A stretch of DNA of 64,000 nt from a bacterium (GTDB taxonomy: Bacteria; Armatimonadota; Abditibacteriia; Abditibacteriales; Abditibacteriaceae). How positions within the stretch are numbered: the stretch's first letter is position 1; the number at the start of each line of letters is the position of its first letter. The notes below the pieces were generated by a model. The model saw nothing but the letters and a program-made list of their open reading frames with translations. It ran no database searches and was not told the DNA's origin. The stretch covers positions 124,001 to 188,000 of the forward strand of contig SDZD01000002.1 of assembly GCA_004172935.1 (NCBI GenBank). Reading direction: 5' to 3'. This document shows positions 42,500 through 52,426 of this stretch, piece after piece. The position numbers were made by a program, and so were the translations under genes.

Positions 42500-45157
42500 A
42501 TGAACACAACGAAACAACGTTCCATGTTGCGCCTGATGGCATTCGGTTGCGCTTTGGCGCCCATTGCTTTATCGCTAACGCAAGCCCGCGCACAGGGCAC
42601 ACAGATGGCCGGCGACACCTTGCCGCCGTTCCGTCCGCCCTCGGTGCCGTTGGTAACGCACGACCCTTATTTCTCGATTTGGTCGAACACCAACAAACTT
42701 TATAGCGACCGGACGCGCCACTGGACGGGCCGCGAAAATCGCATCAATGCGATGGTGCGCGTCGATGGTCAGACCTTCCGCTTGATGGGTTCGGAACCTG
42801 AAGAGTCCGCATCGTTGCCGCAAACGAATCTGTCGGTATTGCCCACTCGCACTATTTACACCTTTGCCAACGAGAAGATCGAGGTCCAGCTGACTTTCCT
42901 GACGCCCGCCATTCCCAGTGATTTTGAGGTCTTGGCGCGTCCGGTTACCTACGTTACCTATCAGGTGCGTTCGCTCGACCGCAAGAAGCACAAAGTCGAA
43001 CTCTACTCGGATGCGGGCGCTGACATCACCGTCACCGAAGCCGACCGTCAACAGGTGACGTGGAACCGTGCCTCGGCGAACAACATCACCGCGCTTCGCA
43101 TCGGTTCCGTCGATCAGCCTGTTCTTGCCAAGCGTGGCGATGACCTGCGTATCGACTGGGGCTACCTCTACCTGGCCGCTCCTGACGCTAAAGATTTGCA
43201 GGGCGTTTTGACCAGCCGCAGCAACGCGCAAGCAGTATGGGGACGTACTGGCAAACTCCCCACCGCCGACGATGTGGCGACCCCCCGCGTAGCCAACGAC
43301 AACTCGCCCGTAGCCGCTCTGTCCTTCAATGTCGGTTCCGTCAGCGCGCAGCCCGTTAAGCGCACCTTTATGATCGCCTACGATGACGAGTATTCGATCA
43401 ACTGGATGGGCAAGCGTTTGCGTCCCTACTGGCGTCGCAATGGCATGGACGCCCTGGGGTTGCTGCAAGTCGCTGCCCGCGACTACGAGAGCCTCAACAC
43501 CCGATCTGCAGCATTCGACACCGAGTTGATGGCCGATTTGCGCGCCGTTGGTGGCGAGAAATACGCCCGCATCGTGGCATTGTCGCACCGCGAGGCATTG
43601 GCCGCCCAGAAAATCGTCGCCGACGCCAACGGCGCCCCGCTGTCCTTCTCCAAAGAGAACAACTCCAACGGCTCGATTGGCACCGTTGACTTGATGTATC
43701 CCGCCTCGCCGCAGATGATGTTGCTGTCGCCAACATTGCTCAAGGCGACGATGGAACCCATCATGCTCTATTCGGCTGGAACACGCTGGCCATTCCCCTT
43801 CGCTCCGCATGATATGGGTGTCTACCCGCAGGCAACAGGAATGCTGTATGGTGGCGGCGAGAACATCCCCGCCAACGGCGATGTCAGTGGCAAAATGCCA
43901 GTCGAAGAGTCGGGCAACATGCTGCTTTTGCTGGCGGGCCTGTCTAAAATCGAGGGCAACACCAAATACGCCGACCGCCACTGGCCCACCATCGTCAAGT
44001 GGGCGAACTACCTGATCAGCAAAGGCTACGACCTCGACAACCAGCTTTCCACCGACGACTTCGCGGGCCACTTGGCGCACAACGTCAACCTTTCCGGCAA
44101 GTCCATCGAAGCGCTCGGTGCTTACGCGCAGATGTGCGAAATGCGTGGCGAAACCGCCGAAGCCAAGCGTGTGCGCGGCATCGCCGAAGGCATGACCCAG
44201 CAGTGGATTGCTGCCGCCAAGGATGGCGACCACTACAAACTGGCCTTCGACAAATCAGGCACATGGAGCCAGAAGTACAACCTTGTGTGGGACAGCATCC
44301 TCAACATTAATCTGTTCCCTGATAGCGTCACCGACACCGAGATGGCCTACTACAAGACCAAGCTCAACCGCTATGGTTTGCCGCTCGATTCGCGTGAAAC
44401 CTACACCAAGCTCGATTGGACACTCTGGAGCGCCGCCCTTACAGGCCGCAAAGCCGATGTCATCGCTTTGACTGCCCCGATTTACGACTTCGCCAACGAA
44501 TCGTCATCGCGTGTGCCACTGACCGACTGGTATCGCACCATTCAAGGCACACAGGTTGGCTTCAAAGCGCGTTCGGCTATCGGCGGCGTCTTCATGCCAG
44601 TGCTGAATGACCGCACCATCTGGACGAAGTGGGCTGCGCGCGACCTGACCGCTTCCAAGAACATCAACCTCAACTGGGCGCCGTTGCCACCTCCGCAGCA
44701 AGTCACTACTGTCTTGTCCAACTCGTCCAAAGGTGGCGTCACTTGGAGCTACACCACAGCGACTCCACCCGCTAACTGGGCCGCTCCCGATTTCAACGAT
44801 TCGGCTTGGCCCAAAGGCTTGGGCGGCTTCGGCTGGCAGCGTGAGCGTGGTCCCGTCATTGGAACTCCCTGGGAAACATCCGATATTTGGGTGCGCCGCG
44901 AGTTCACCCTGACAGCCGAGCAACTGGCTGACCGCGATAACTTGCAGTTGGCGCTCTACCATGACGACGATGCGGAAGCCTACATCAACGGTGTCGAAGC
45001 CGCTAACTTGGGTGGAGCGAACGGTTCCTACGAAACCTTCCCCATCAACAAAGCTGCTCTCGCCGCTCTCAAACCGGGCAAGAACATCCTCGCTGTTCAC
45101 GTCCGCGACACAGGCGGCGATAAGTACCTTGACGCTGGCTTAGTCACCGTCAAATAA
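42500..45157 (+). CDS. secreted GtaA-like (DUF4965/DUF1793) protein with extra C-terminal module
   Basis: 885 residues from ATG 42500; the in-frame TTG at 42482 adds only six residues. Signal peptide to about 32 (cleavage near ARAQ). The body follows the fungal glutaminase A-like layout: an N-terminal beta-sandwich (PLVTHDPYFSIWSNTNKL) and then a six-hairpin alpha/alpha barrel (GGENIPANGDVSGKMPVEESG, LDWTLWSAAL, RSAIGGVFMPVL). Residues about 749-885 add a galactose-binding-like module (DFNDSAWPKGLGGFGW, SDIWVRREFTL), also found on the GH2 enzyme at 18443. Glutaminase activity is known for few members. A glycan-related hydrolase role is equally possible given the barrel and the added module. 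Confidence 0.82.
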   Translation: MNTTKQRSMLRLMAFGCALAPIALSLTQARAQGTQMAGDTLPPFRPPSVPLVTHDPYFSIWSNTNKLYSDRTRHWTGRENRINAMVRVDGQTFRLMGSEPEESASLPQTNLSVLPTRTIYTFANEKIEVQLTFLTPAIPSDFEVLARPVTYVTYQVRSLDRKKHKVELYSDAGADITVTEADRQQVTWNRASANNITALRIGSVDQPVLAKRGDDLRIDWGYLYLAAPDAKDLQGVLTSRSNAQAVWGRTGKLPTADDVATPRVANDNSPVAALSFNVGSVSAQPVKRTFMIAYDDEYSINWMGKRLRPYWRRNGMDALGLLQVAARDYESLNTRSAAFDTELMADLRAVGGEKYARIVALSHREALAAQKIVADANGAPLSFSKENNSNGSIGTVDLMYPASPQMMLLSPTLLKATMEPIMLYSAGTRWPFPFAPHDMGVYPQATGMLYGGGENIPANGDVSGKMPVEESGNMLLLLAGLSKIEGNTKYADRHWPTIVKWANYLISKGYDLDNQLSTDDFAGHLAHNVNLSGKSIEALGAYAQMCEMRGETAEAKRVRGIAEGMTQQWIAAAKDGDHYKLAFDKSGTWSQKYNLVWDSILNINLFPDSVTDTEMAYYKTKLNRYGLPLDSRETYTKLDWTLWSAALTGRKADVIALTAPIYDFANESSSRVPLTDWYRTIQGTQVGFKARSAIGGVFMPVLNDRTIWTKWAARDLTASKNINLNWAPLPPPQQVTTVLSNSSKGGVTWSYTTATPPANWAAPDFNDSAWPKGLGGFGWQRERGPVIGTPWETSDIWVRREFTLTAEQLADRDNLQLALYHDDDAEAYINGVEAANLGGANGSYETFPINKAALAALKPGKNILAVHVRDTGGDKYLDAGLVTVK

Positions 45158-45176
45158 ACGGGCAACACCCGACGTC

Positions 45177-45214
45177 AAAAGGGGGCGAGTTCCAAATGGA
45201 ACTCGCCCCCTTTT
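45177..45214. terminator. strong bidirectional terminator
   Basis: Perfect 18-bp stem (45177-45194 with 45197-45214) with AAAA on the left and a T-run on the right, between the convergent GtaA-like and CRTAC1-like genes. Confidence 0.9.
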
Positions 45215-45219
45215 TGCGT

Positions 45220-46983
45220 CTACTTTTTGACAGAATCCTGCCGAATGGTAACAAGCGAATTGCGCGCGGGGACGCCAACTGTTGTTTGCGTGCGCTTTGC
45301 ATCCGGCCATGTTATTTTCAGGCTTGTTACCGTCGCTGTGCCCAGCCCAAAATGAACTTCGCCGGGTTCGGTCTGCGCCGCCCAGTGCCCATAAGGTCCA
45401 CTGACATCGCGCGTTTGGGTGCGTCCATCGCTTGTTACCAGAGTAACGCGTGCCCCGGTGGCATTGGCGTTGGCAGTCACTCCATTGCCCACGAGTCGCA
45501 CTTTCAGCCAGCCGTTTGTCGTTGGTGCGAGCCGATTTTCTAGCAATGCCAACGCCGCCTTTGGGCGGGCTTGCGGCCAGCGTGTCGTCGAGCCAGTGGC
45601 GATGATGTCTATATCCCCATCGCCATCGTAATCGCCCAGCGCCACTCCTGGACAGTTGGGCCAGTTCAAACCAAATTCGCGGTCACGCTCGGCGAAGCTA
45701 TGGTCTGGCTGTTGCATGAAAAGCCGCAAACGATTCTGGGGATAGTCCGATTCGCACACCAGCAAATCGAGCAGCCCGTCGTTATCCATATCAGCCCAAT
45801 GCGCTTGCAAATCGCCTTGATTCCAGTTCGTTGGCGTTTGCCCTGTATGGTCACGCACTAGCCCCCGCCCTGGTCGGTCGAGCCGTCCCGTTTCCGTATC
45901 GGCAGTGCCCAGAATTTCCAGTTGGCGCTCGAAAAATGGTTCGTGCCGAGTTTCGAGTCGGTTGATGAGAAGGCACGACAAATCGGACGAATCGCCTGCC
46001 CACCAATGCGTGATCGCCGCCGTGAACACATCGAGGTCACCGTCGCCATCGAAATCGGCTGGCACTATCGAGAAGTTGTTTCCGCCAGTGCGAAAAGGCA
46101 GTTCGTCTTCGCGCTCGATGCCCTGTTTCTTTTGTGAATCTTTCACTGCTTGTGAGTAGCGTCCATGCCGAATCGAGTCGCCATCCAACCCATAGTTCGC
46201 CGCCATATCGTCATAAAAAGGCGAAGCTGGTAAGCGCTTCCATAGCGTGTTCCACTGTCGGCCATAGGCTGCGCCCAACAGTTCGGGGAAGCCATCGTTA
46301 TCGACATCGGCGGCAGTTAGGCCATACAACGGACGCGGCGCATGGGCTGCACCGGGAACGACTGTGTGCGTGGGAAATCCCCATAGTCCAGTGACATCAA
46401 CGAACCTTCCCCGTCCATTGCCTTGAAATACACGCATCGGCTGCGCTTCCAAACTAGCGCCGTCGTACTGGTTGCCGAGTGCAATATCCAATTTGCCGTC
46501 CAAATCGAGGTCGCACAGCACGGCTCCATGAGTGGCTGTATGGTGTTGAATTTCCAGGCCACTGCGCTTTTGCCGTTTGAAGTGCCCTTTCCCATCGCCA
46601 AGGTAAACGGCGGGAGACTGCGGCGATTTCTTGTATTGGTCGGCGTTCTGCGTCACAATGGAAACCATATCCAGATGGCTGTCGCCGTTCACGTCGCCCC
46701 ATAGCATCAACGAATGGTCGCGATCTCCCAACCCGCTTGCCTTCGTGCCATCCACAAAGGTCCGTCCCCCTTCTGGCAAGGGCTTGGAGAGCAGCAGACG
46801 AAACGGTGAGCCACCAATGACGAGGTCGGGCCACGTGTCGCCGTCCACATCAATAAGCTGAGTGCGAGCCGAATTATCCGAAGCGACCCCGTGCTGTGCC
46901 GCGACATCGACAAACATCGGATTGGTTGGAGGCGTAGTCGTTGGTACTTGCAACAGCGTTAGGGCAAGCCAGGAAAGGTTCAT
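45220..46983 (-). CDS. CRTAC1-like secreted FG-GAP/ASPIC-UnbV repeat protein
   Basis: 587-residue exported protein. A short hydrophobic N-terminus (MNLSWLALTLLQVP) looks like a weak signal peptide. Integrin-like FG-GAP/VCBS repeats follow, each with a calcium-loop pattern: DVDGDTWPDLVIGG, DVNGDSHLDMVS, DLDLDGKLDIALG, DVDNDGFPELLG, DFDGDGDLDVFT, DMDNDGLLDLLV and DYDGDGDIDIIA. They suggest a seven-bladed propeller. The C-terminus (about 500-587; WLKVRLVGNGVTANANATGARV) is an ASPIC/UnbV domain. Such proteins are common in this kind of bacterium; the function is unknown, with surface binding or adhesion possible. Divergent from the ggt-like gene. Confidence 0.88.
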   Translation of the reverse strand: MNLSWLALTLLQVPTTTPPTNPMFVDVAAQHGVASDNSARTQLIDVDGDTWPDLVIGGSPFRLLLSKPLPEGGRTFVDGTKASGLGDRDHSLMLWGDVNGDSHLDMVSIVTQNADQYKKSPQSPAVYLGDGKGHFKRQKRSGLEIQHHTATHGAVLCDLDLDGKLDIALGNQYDGASLEAQPMRVFQGNGRGRFVDVTGLWGFPTHTVVPGAAHAPRPLYGLTAADVDNDGFPELLGAAYGRQWNTLWKRLPASPFYDDMAANYGLDGDSIRHGRYSQAVKDSQKKQGIEREDELPFRTGGNNFSIVPADFDGDGDLDVFTAAITHWWAGDSSDLSCLLINRLETRHEPFFERQLEILGTADTETGRLDRPGRGLVRDHTGQTPTNWNQGDLQAHWADMDNDGLLDLLVCESDYPQNRLRLFMQQPDHSFAERDREFGLNWPNCPGVALGDYDGDGDIDIIATGSTTRWPQARPKAALALLENRLAPTTNGWLKVRLVGNGVTANANATGARVTLVTSDGRTQTRDVSGPYGHWAAQTEPGEVHFGLGTATVTSLKITWPDAKRTQTTVGVPARNSLVTIRQDSVKK

Positions 46984-47096
46984 TAGCCCTCAGTGTGCCC
47001 GCTCACTGTTACAAACATTCGCACAATCACGTCCGACCAGATACGCTCAATTGGCATGGCTTCTGTCCTATCGCTTTCGCCCGGAGTGTTGCCCTC

Positions 47097-48674
47097 ATGA
47101 GCGTCGAACCTGAGTTCCCCTACGCATCGCAGCGAATGCCCATTTACGCGCGCAACGTGGTCGCGACCTCGCAGTCTCTGGCGGCGCAAGCGGGATTACA
47201 AATGCTCGCTCGTGGTGGCAACGCCGTCGATGCTGCCCTTGCGACAGCTATTGCCCTCACGGTTGTTGAACCCACTAGCAACGGCATTGGCAGTGATGCT
47301 TTCGCTCAGGTATGGGACGGTCAGTTGCATGGCCTGAATGCATCGGGACGCGCTCCGGCGGCGTGGAATCCCGCGCGTTTCACCGGACTTACCGAAATGC
47401 CACTGAAAGGATGGGATGCCGTGACCGTGCCGGGTGCCGTCTCTGCGTGGGTGGCTCTCTCCGAGCGCTTTGGCACGCTTCCCTTCGCCGATTTATTCGA
47501 ACCCACTATTCGCTATGCGCGCGATGGTTTTTCGGTTTCGCCTCTTACCGCCATCTCGTGGCAGAGGGCACAAAACGCCTATGTCGCCTTTCCCGAATGG
47601 CAGCGCACTTTCTGTCCTAATGGCAATGCCCCCGCCATCGGCGAAATTTTTCGTTGTCCTGCTCAAGCCCAAACTCTCGAACTCATCGCGCAAACGCGCG
47701 GTGAAGCCTTCTATCGCGGCGTTCTGGCACAGCAAATGGTCGATGACTCGACCGCCAATGGCGGCGCCCTGACACTGGCCGATCTGCAATCGCATAAAGC
47801 CGATTGGGTTGAACCTATTGGTGTCGAGTATCGCGGCTACACACTGCACGAAATCCCGCCCAACGGGCAGGGCTTAGCAGCCCTGATTGCATTGGGCATT
47901 CTGGCCCGAACCCATATCCACCAATGCCCACTCGACGGCGCTGATTGGCTTCACTTGGGGATAGAGGCCATGAAACTGGCCTTCGCCGATGTCAACCGTC
48001 ACTTGGCCGACGCTAACAGCATGGAAATCAGTGCGACCCATTTCCTTTCCTCTGACTATCTGGATGAGCGGGCAAAACTCATCGACATGAGCGAGGCGCG
48101 CGACCCTGTGTATGGCATCCCTCCGCATGGCGGCACGGTGTACCTTTGCGCTGCCGATGCCAGCGGCATGATGGTATCTCTCATCCAGTCCAACTACTAT
48201 GGTTTCGGTTCTGGTGTTGTCGTTCCAAACACTGGTATTAGCCTGCAAAACCGAGGCTTCGGTTTCACTCTCGAACCGGGCCATCCCAATGAGGTTGGAG
48301 GCGGTAAGCGCCCTCTCCACACCATCTTGCCCGCTTTCGTCACCAAAGACGGCGCTCCTTATATGAGCTTTGGAGTCATGGGCGGCCCCATGCAGCCGCA
48401 AGGCCACGTCCAAATGATGCTCCGTTTGGTAGACGGGCGCCAAAACCCGCAAGCCGCTTGTGACGCCCCACGCTGGCGCGTCTTGAGTGGTCGCCAAGTT
48501 TCATTCGAAGATGGCTTCGCTCCCGAAGTAATGGCACAACTGCGCGCACGCGGCCACGAAATCGTCGAAAGCGAAACGTGGGGGTTCGGCGGCGCCCAAC
48601 TCATCGGCAAACAAACGGATGGCTACTGCGCCGCCTCTGATGGTCGCAAAGATGGTCAAGCAGTCGGCTTCTAA
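47097..48674 (+). CDS. gamma-glutamyltransferase-family Ntn hydrolase
   Basis: 525 residues from ATG 47097 (MSVEPEFPYASQRMPI); a longer frame to 46941 overlaps the divergent gene and has no features. It is a self-processing Ntn hydrolase: large-subunit motifs MLARGGNAVDAALATAIAL and EPTSNGIGSDAFAQVW, and a probable processing site and nucleophile T347 in PPHGGTVYLCAAD. Downstream GKRPLHTILPAF and MGGPMQPQGHVQ are typical. No signal peptide is seen, so it may be cytoplasmic, unlike classical periplasmic GGT. The usual TTH before the nucleophile region is replaced by GGT, so substrate preference may differ. Confidence 0.88.
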   Translation: MSVEPEFPYASQRMPIYARNVVATSQSLAAQAGLQMLARGGNAVDAALATAIALTVVEPTSNGIGSDAFAQVWDGQLHGLNASGRAPAAWNPARFTGLTEMPLKGWDAVTVPGAVSAWVALSERFGTLPFADLFEPTIRYARDGFSVSPLTAISWQRAQNAYVAFPEWQRTFCPNGNAPAIGEIFRCPAQAQTLELIAQTRGEAFYRGVLAQQMVDDSTANGGALTLADLQSHKADWVEPIGVEYRGYTLHEIPPNGQGLAALIALGILARTHIHQCPLDGADWLHLGIEAMKLAFADVNRHLADANSMEISATHFLSSDYLDERAKLIDMSEARDPVYGIPPHGGTVYLCAADASGMMVSLIQSNYYGFGSGVVVPNTGISLQNRGFGFTLEPGHPNEVGGGKRPLHTILPAFVTKDGAPYMSFGVMGGPMQPQGHVQMMLRLVDGRQNPQAACDAPRWRVLSGRQVSFEDGFAPEVMAQLRARGHEIVESETWGFGGAQLIGKQTDGYCAASDGRKDGQAVGF

Positions 48675-48693
48675 GCCAACCGCCTATAACCGC

Positions 48694-49959
48694 TTACAAC
48701 TCCAAACGCAGTGAGGGAGCCTCCAAAGTCGCGTCATCGAGTGAGACCCCCAATCCTGCTTCCCCTGTCAGATGGGCATAGCCCCGGCTGATGCTGACTC
48801 CGTGCGCTTGTAGCGCTGGAACCTGGCTGTCATCGACCTCGGCGAAAAGCCAGTTCGGAATAACCATTCCGACATGGATTTGCGAATAGAAGCCCAACTT
48901 CGAGCCGAAATTATGCGGCGCGATAGCTATACCTAATTCTTGGCGTGCCTTCGCAATCTTCATAATGCCCAGCACCCCGTTCTGGTTCATGTCGGCCTGT
49001 TCTACATCGAGAAGCGGCTTGCTTTTACCATCAATTGTCACCATCTCGCTCACTACATGCTCCGGGATACCGCCATAAAAACTCTCGCCCGCAGCTAACA
49101 GCGCGCGATTTCCGCTGGCGTGCAAACGGCTCTTGACCTCTTGGAGGTTTTCCACGTCGGTTTCAGGAAACGGCTCTTCCAGCAAAAAGACATCGCCCAC
49201 AGCCGCCATGTAATCACAAGTCGCCAGTGGCCGTTCGGCATAGCCCTTGTTGGTATCGACGAGTAGGGTGGTTTGGCTCCCGATTGCTCGCTGCACTGCC
49301 TGAGTGACGGCAATATCGCGTTCTAACGCTTCCTCGAACGAAGGCAACCACTTCGCGCGTCCGGTTTTTAGCTTCAGCATCGTGAAGCCTTCGGGACGGC
49401 TCAATACCCACTCGGCTTTGCGTGCGACCATCTCCGTTGCATCAACAGTGGGTGTTCCATTCAGATAAATCAATCCCACACGCTCTTCTGGAGTTAGCAA
49501 ATCCTCCATGTAAAGCGACGAGTCGTATATCCGTACCTCATCGCGTACCCGCTGCCCCAAAAGTTGGAAGAGTGGGCGCTTTAACACTTGCCCCAACAAG
49601 TCGAGAAGCGCCACGTCACACCACCGATTCTCATCAAAAAACGTGGCGTACTTTTCGGCTGGTCCAACGATAGTATCGCCCTCGCTCCACTCAAAAAGCT
49701 CGAATGGATTGACCCCCAACAGTTGGTTCAGCACCTTCTCGTCGGGAGCATGGAAGCCGTGACCAATGCCTTCAAATTCACCGGCTCGAACTCGGAAAAC
49801 GCGATCTTCGTTGTGATAACCACGATAGGATGCATAAGCGTTGGGTGCAATCGGAGTTAGTCGGCTTCCGACCGCTTTTTGAATCAGTAATCGGTCGATT
49901 CGCAGTTCACGAGGTGCAGTAGTGCTACGCGCATTCGAGGCGGAACGAATATCGGACAT
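48694..49959 (-). CDS. enolase-superfamily (mandelate racemase/muconate lactonizing type) enzyme
   Basis: 421-residue cytoplasmic metal-dependent enzyme. Metal ligands are visible: D235 in LLVDTNKG, E261/E262 in LLEEPF and E292 in LAAGESF. Acid/base candidates are the KxK motif in MLKLKTG and the His of IAPHNFGSKLG, which points to the mandelate racemase or acid-sugar dehydratase subgroup. Last gene of a four-gene leftward operon, 23 nt after the DUF167 gene and downstream of an amino-acid ABC transporter. The substrate could thus be an amino-acid derivative or a sugar acid; the sequence does not decide. Confidence 0.85.
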   Translation of the reverse strand: MSDIRSASNARSTTAPRELRIDRLLIQKAVGSRLTPIAPNAYASYRGYHNEDRVFRVRAGEFEGIGHGFHAPDEKVLNQLLGVNPFELFEWSEGDTIVGPAEKYATFFDENRWCDVALLDLLGQVLKRPLFQLLGQRVRDEVRIYDSSLYMEDLLTPEERVGLIYLNGTPTVDATEMVARKAEWVLSRPEGFTMLKLKTGRAKWLPSFEEALERDIAVTQAVQRAIGSQTTLLVDTNKGYAERPLATCDYMAAVGDVFLLEEPFPETDVENLQEVKSRLHASGNRALLAAGESFYGGIPEHVVSEMVTIDGKSKPLLDVEQADMNQNGVLGIMKIAKARQELGIAIAPHNFGSKLGFYSQIHVGMVIPNWLFAEVDDSQVPALQAHGVSISRGYAHLTGEAGLGVSLDDATLEAPSLRLEL

Positions 49960-49982
49960 GGATTGACTAAGCTTCCCCTATT

Positions 49983-50213
49983 TTAAACCTCCGCGATTTG
50001 AACCAGTTTCAAGCGCCCCGTTGCGCCGCTTTTGAGAGAGACAGTCGATTTCGGCTGTCCAAAATGGCGAGCAACCAACGCAATCAGTTCCGCATTCGCT
50101 TTGCCATCGACGGGCGGTGATTTTAGCTGAGCCAGCCATACCGTTCCCTCAGATGGTTCCTGCAACGAACTGGTGCGTGCGTTGGGCTTCACTTTCACTT
50201 GAATGGTTTTCAT
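49983..50213 (-). CDS. DUF167 (YggU) family protein
   Basis: 76-residue small cytoplasmic protein. The family core VWLAQLKSPPVDGKANAEL and the following VSLKSGATGRLKLVQI are clear. Structure of the family is known, function is not. It lies 9 nt after the ABC ATPase gene and 23 nt before the enolase-superfamily gene, so it is within the transporter operon. Confidence 0.88.
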   Translation of the reverse strand: MKTIQVKVKPNARTSSLQEPSEGTVWLAQLKSPPVDGKANAELIALVARHFGQPKSTVSLKSGATGRLKLVQIAEV

Positions 50214-50222
50214 GCCGACAAG

Positions 50223-50972
50223 TTAATGAGCCAACGAACGTGCCAGAAACTCGCGTGTGCGTGGGTGTTGTGGATTGGAAAGCACATCCTTTGGCTGACC
50301 CTGCTCGATGATTTGACCCTGATCTAAAAACACCACGCGCGAAGCTACTTGCGCGGCGAACGACATCTCGTGTGTGACGACGACCATCGTCTTTCCACTC
50401 TGGGCTAGTTCGCGCATCACTTCCAACACCTCGCCGACAAGTTCGGGGTCGAGCGCTGAGGTCGGTTCATCGAAGAGAAGCGCCTGAGGTTCCATCATCA
50501 AGGCGCGCGCGATGGCGGCGCGTTGCTGCTGCCCTCCCGAAAGCTGGTCGGGATATGCCTCGCTTTTATCGCTCAGATGCACCTGCGCCAGAACATCGCG
50601 TGCCTTGGCCTCGATCTGTGTCTCCGATTCGCTGCGTAACAGGCGCGGCGCTAACATCAGGTTCTCCATCACGTTCAGGTGTGGGAACAAATGAAAGCGC
50701 TGAAACACCATGCCCACGCCAGTACGTAGTTCATTGAGTTGACGTTCCGATGTACCCGCGTCAAGCGTGTGCCCCGCCACACGGATGCTTCCTTTGGTGG
50801 CGCGTTCCAAACCGTTGAGGCAGCGCAGTAAGGTGCTTTTGCCACAGCCCGACGAGCCGATGACGACCACGACTTCACCTGGTGCTACCTCGAAATCAAT
50901 GCCGCGCAGCACTTCGAGAGTGCCAAAACTTTTGTGCAGACCGCGTGTTTCAATCAGTGGTGTATTCATCAT
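50223..50972 (-). CDS. polar amino-acid ABC transporter ATP-binding protein (GlnQ-like)
   Basis: 249-residue ATPase subunit. Walker [10 protein letters not shown] at 39-47, Q-loop in [15 protein letters not shown] signature [15 protein letters not shown], Walker [13 protein letters not shown] and switch His in VVTHEMSFA are all intact. The sequence matches the polar amino-acid uptake (HisP/GlnQ) group. Its start codon overlaps the stop of the fused binding protein-permease gene by 4 nt (ATGA), so the two are translationally coupled and form one importer. Confidence 0.95.
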   Translation of the reverse strand: MMNTPLIETRGLHKSFGTLEVLRGIDFEVAPGEVVVVIGSSGCGKSTLLRCLNGLERATKGSIRVAGHTLDAGTSERQLNELRTGVGMVFQRFHLFPHLNVMENLMLAPRLLRSESETQIEAKARDVLAQVHLSDKSEAYPDQLSGGQQQRAAIARALMMEPQALLFDEPTSALDPELVGEVLEVMRELAQSGKTMVVVTHEMSFAAQVASRVVFLDQGQIIEQGQPKDVLSNPQHPRTREFLARSLAH

Positions 50973-52426
50973 CGTCCTATCGGGTTACGGCGCTCTAATA
51001 CAGCGACCACTCGTGTCAAAGGCAGTGTCACTGCCAGATAAAACAGCGCTACCAGCGGCCAGATGGCGAGTGGTGCCGCCAGTTGCGAGGCTAATTCCTG
51101 CCCGCCGCGCGTCAGGTCGGCGAGGCCAATCACCGAAACCAGCGATGAATCTTTGAGCAAGGCCACCGCTTCGTTCGTTAGTGGCGGCACCACGCGACGA
51201 GCCGCCTGAGGGATGATTACATGAAGCAAGGTTTGACGGTGCGAAAGGCCAAGGCTACGCGCCGCTTCTGTTTGGCCTTTCTCGATGCTCTGGATGCCCG
51301 CTCGAAAGATTTCGGCGATATACGCGGCGCTGTTCAATGTCAGCGCCAATCCGCCCGCCACAGGAGCCGAAAGATTCAGGCCGATGAGTTGGGGCAGGGC
51401 ATAATAAACGAAGATGATTTGCACCAGCATCGGTGTGCCGCGAAATAGCTCGATATAAGTCGTGCAAAACACCGAGAGTACCTTCGATTCGAGACGCCCC
51501 AGAGCCAGCAATAAGCCCAACGGCAAACCAAATATCAGCGCTACTCCCGTCAACATTAGCGTCAGTAGCAACCCGCGCCCCAACACCGAAAAGATGGTTT
51601 TCCACGGTAGTTGTTGGTCGACGATGGGGGCTGTAGTTATGCTGGCGGTGCCAAAATATTTTTTCTCTAGCCCCGCGAATTGCCCGTTAGCTCGTAATCG
51701 TCCCAATGCCGCATCGACATCGGTTTGCAGCTCTTTGTCCTGCGGACGCATCGCGATGCCATAGTTCTCCTTCGTGAGCATGTCGCCAACGGTGCGAAGC
51801 CCTTGAAATCCATGCGCCAGATAGTAACGAACGGTGGGAGCATCTCCCACTACGGCTTTGATGTTGCCGTTTTTCAAGTCTTGAAGGGCGAGGTCGATAG
51901 TAGGGTACTTCCGCACTGCCACTTCAGGCCGATCTTTCAGCACTTCGCTTGCGGTTGTGTTGATCTGGATGCCGACGGTTTGATTGTTCAAATCTCCCAG
52001 ACCTTTTACCGCATCTTCTTTTTCGCGCACGGCCACGATCTGGCCTGCTACGTAATACGGAGAGGAAAACGCCAGTTGTTTTTTGCGTTCGTCGGTAATG
52101 GTAACGCTCGACATCACCATGTCGAACTTCTGAGCCAGCAACGCCGGGAAAATGCCGTCGAACGAGGTGTTGACGAACTCGACATCGGCGTTCATTTCGC
52201 GCCCAATTGCGCGCCCCAATTCGATGTCGAATCCGGTGAATTCACTGTTCTGTAAGCTTTCAAATGGCGGGTAAGTGGCATCGGTGCCAATCCGCAGGGT
52301 TCGTTTTGTCGATTTCGGTGAAGATGAGCATCCGCCCAACGCCAGAACGAAGATAAGAAAACAGCCAATTAGTAAACAGGAGCGAGAAAATCCCATCGCT
52401 GCTAGTGTCCCCTGTGGGAGCATCAT
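50969..52426 (-). CDS. fused amino-acid ABC transporter substrate-binding protein and permease
   Basis: 485 residues. From ATG 52396 (an in-frame ATG 52426 is also possible) a lipoprotein signal ends in the lipobox LALGGC. Residues about 40-265 are an SBP_bac_3 solute-binding domain ([47 protein letters not shown]). Residues about 275-485 are a HisM/GlnP-type permease with several membrane helices and the EAA-like loop [21 protein letters not shown]. The fusion places binding domain and channel in one chain, as in some Gram-positive importers. First gene of the transporter/DUF167/enolase-superfamily operon. Substrate is likely a polar amino acid. Confidence 0.93.
   Translation of the reverse strand: MMLPQGTLAAMGFSRSCLLIGCFLIFVLALGGCSSSPKSTKRTLRIGTDATYPPFESLQNSEFTGFDIELGRAIGREMNADVEFVNTSFDGIFPALLAQKFDMVMSSVTITDERKKQLAFSSPYYVAGQIVAVREKEDAVKGLGDLNNQTVGIQINTTASEVLKDRPEVAVRKYPTIDLALQDLKNGNIKAVVGDAPTVRYYLAHGFQGLRTVGDMLTKENYGIAMRPQDKELQTDVDAALGRLRANGQFAGLEKKYFGTASITTAPIVDQQLPWKTIFSVLGRGLLLTLMLTGVALIFGLPLGLLLALGRLESKVLSVFCTTYIELFRGTPMLVQIIFVYYALPQLIGLNLSAPVAGGLALTLNSAAYIAEIFRAGIQSIEKGQTEAARSLGLSHRQTLLHVIIPQAARRVVPPLTNEAVALLKDSSLVSVIGLADLTRGGQELASQLAAPLAIWPLVALFYLAVTLPLTRVVAVLERRNPIGR

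Noticed and set aside
42575..44233. 552-residue open frame antisense to the GtaA-like gene
   Set aside because: His/Val-rich composition without domain features, fully inside a well-supported gene on the other strand; a codon-bias shadow.
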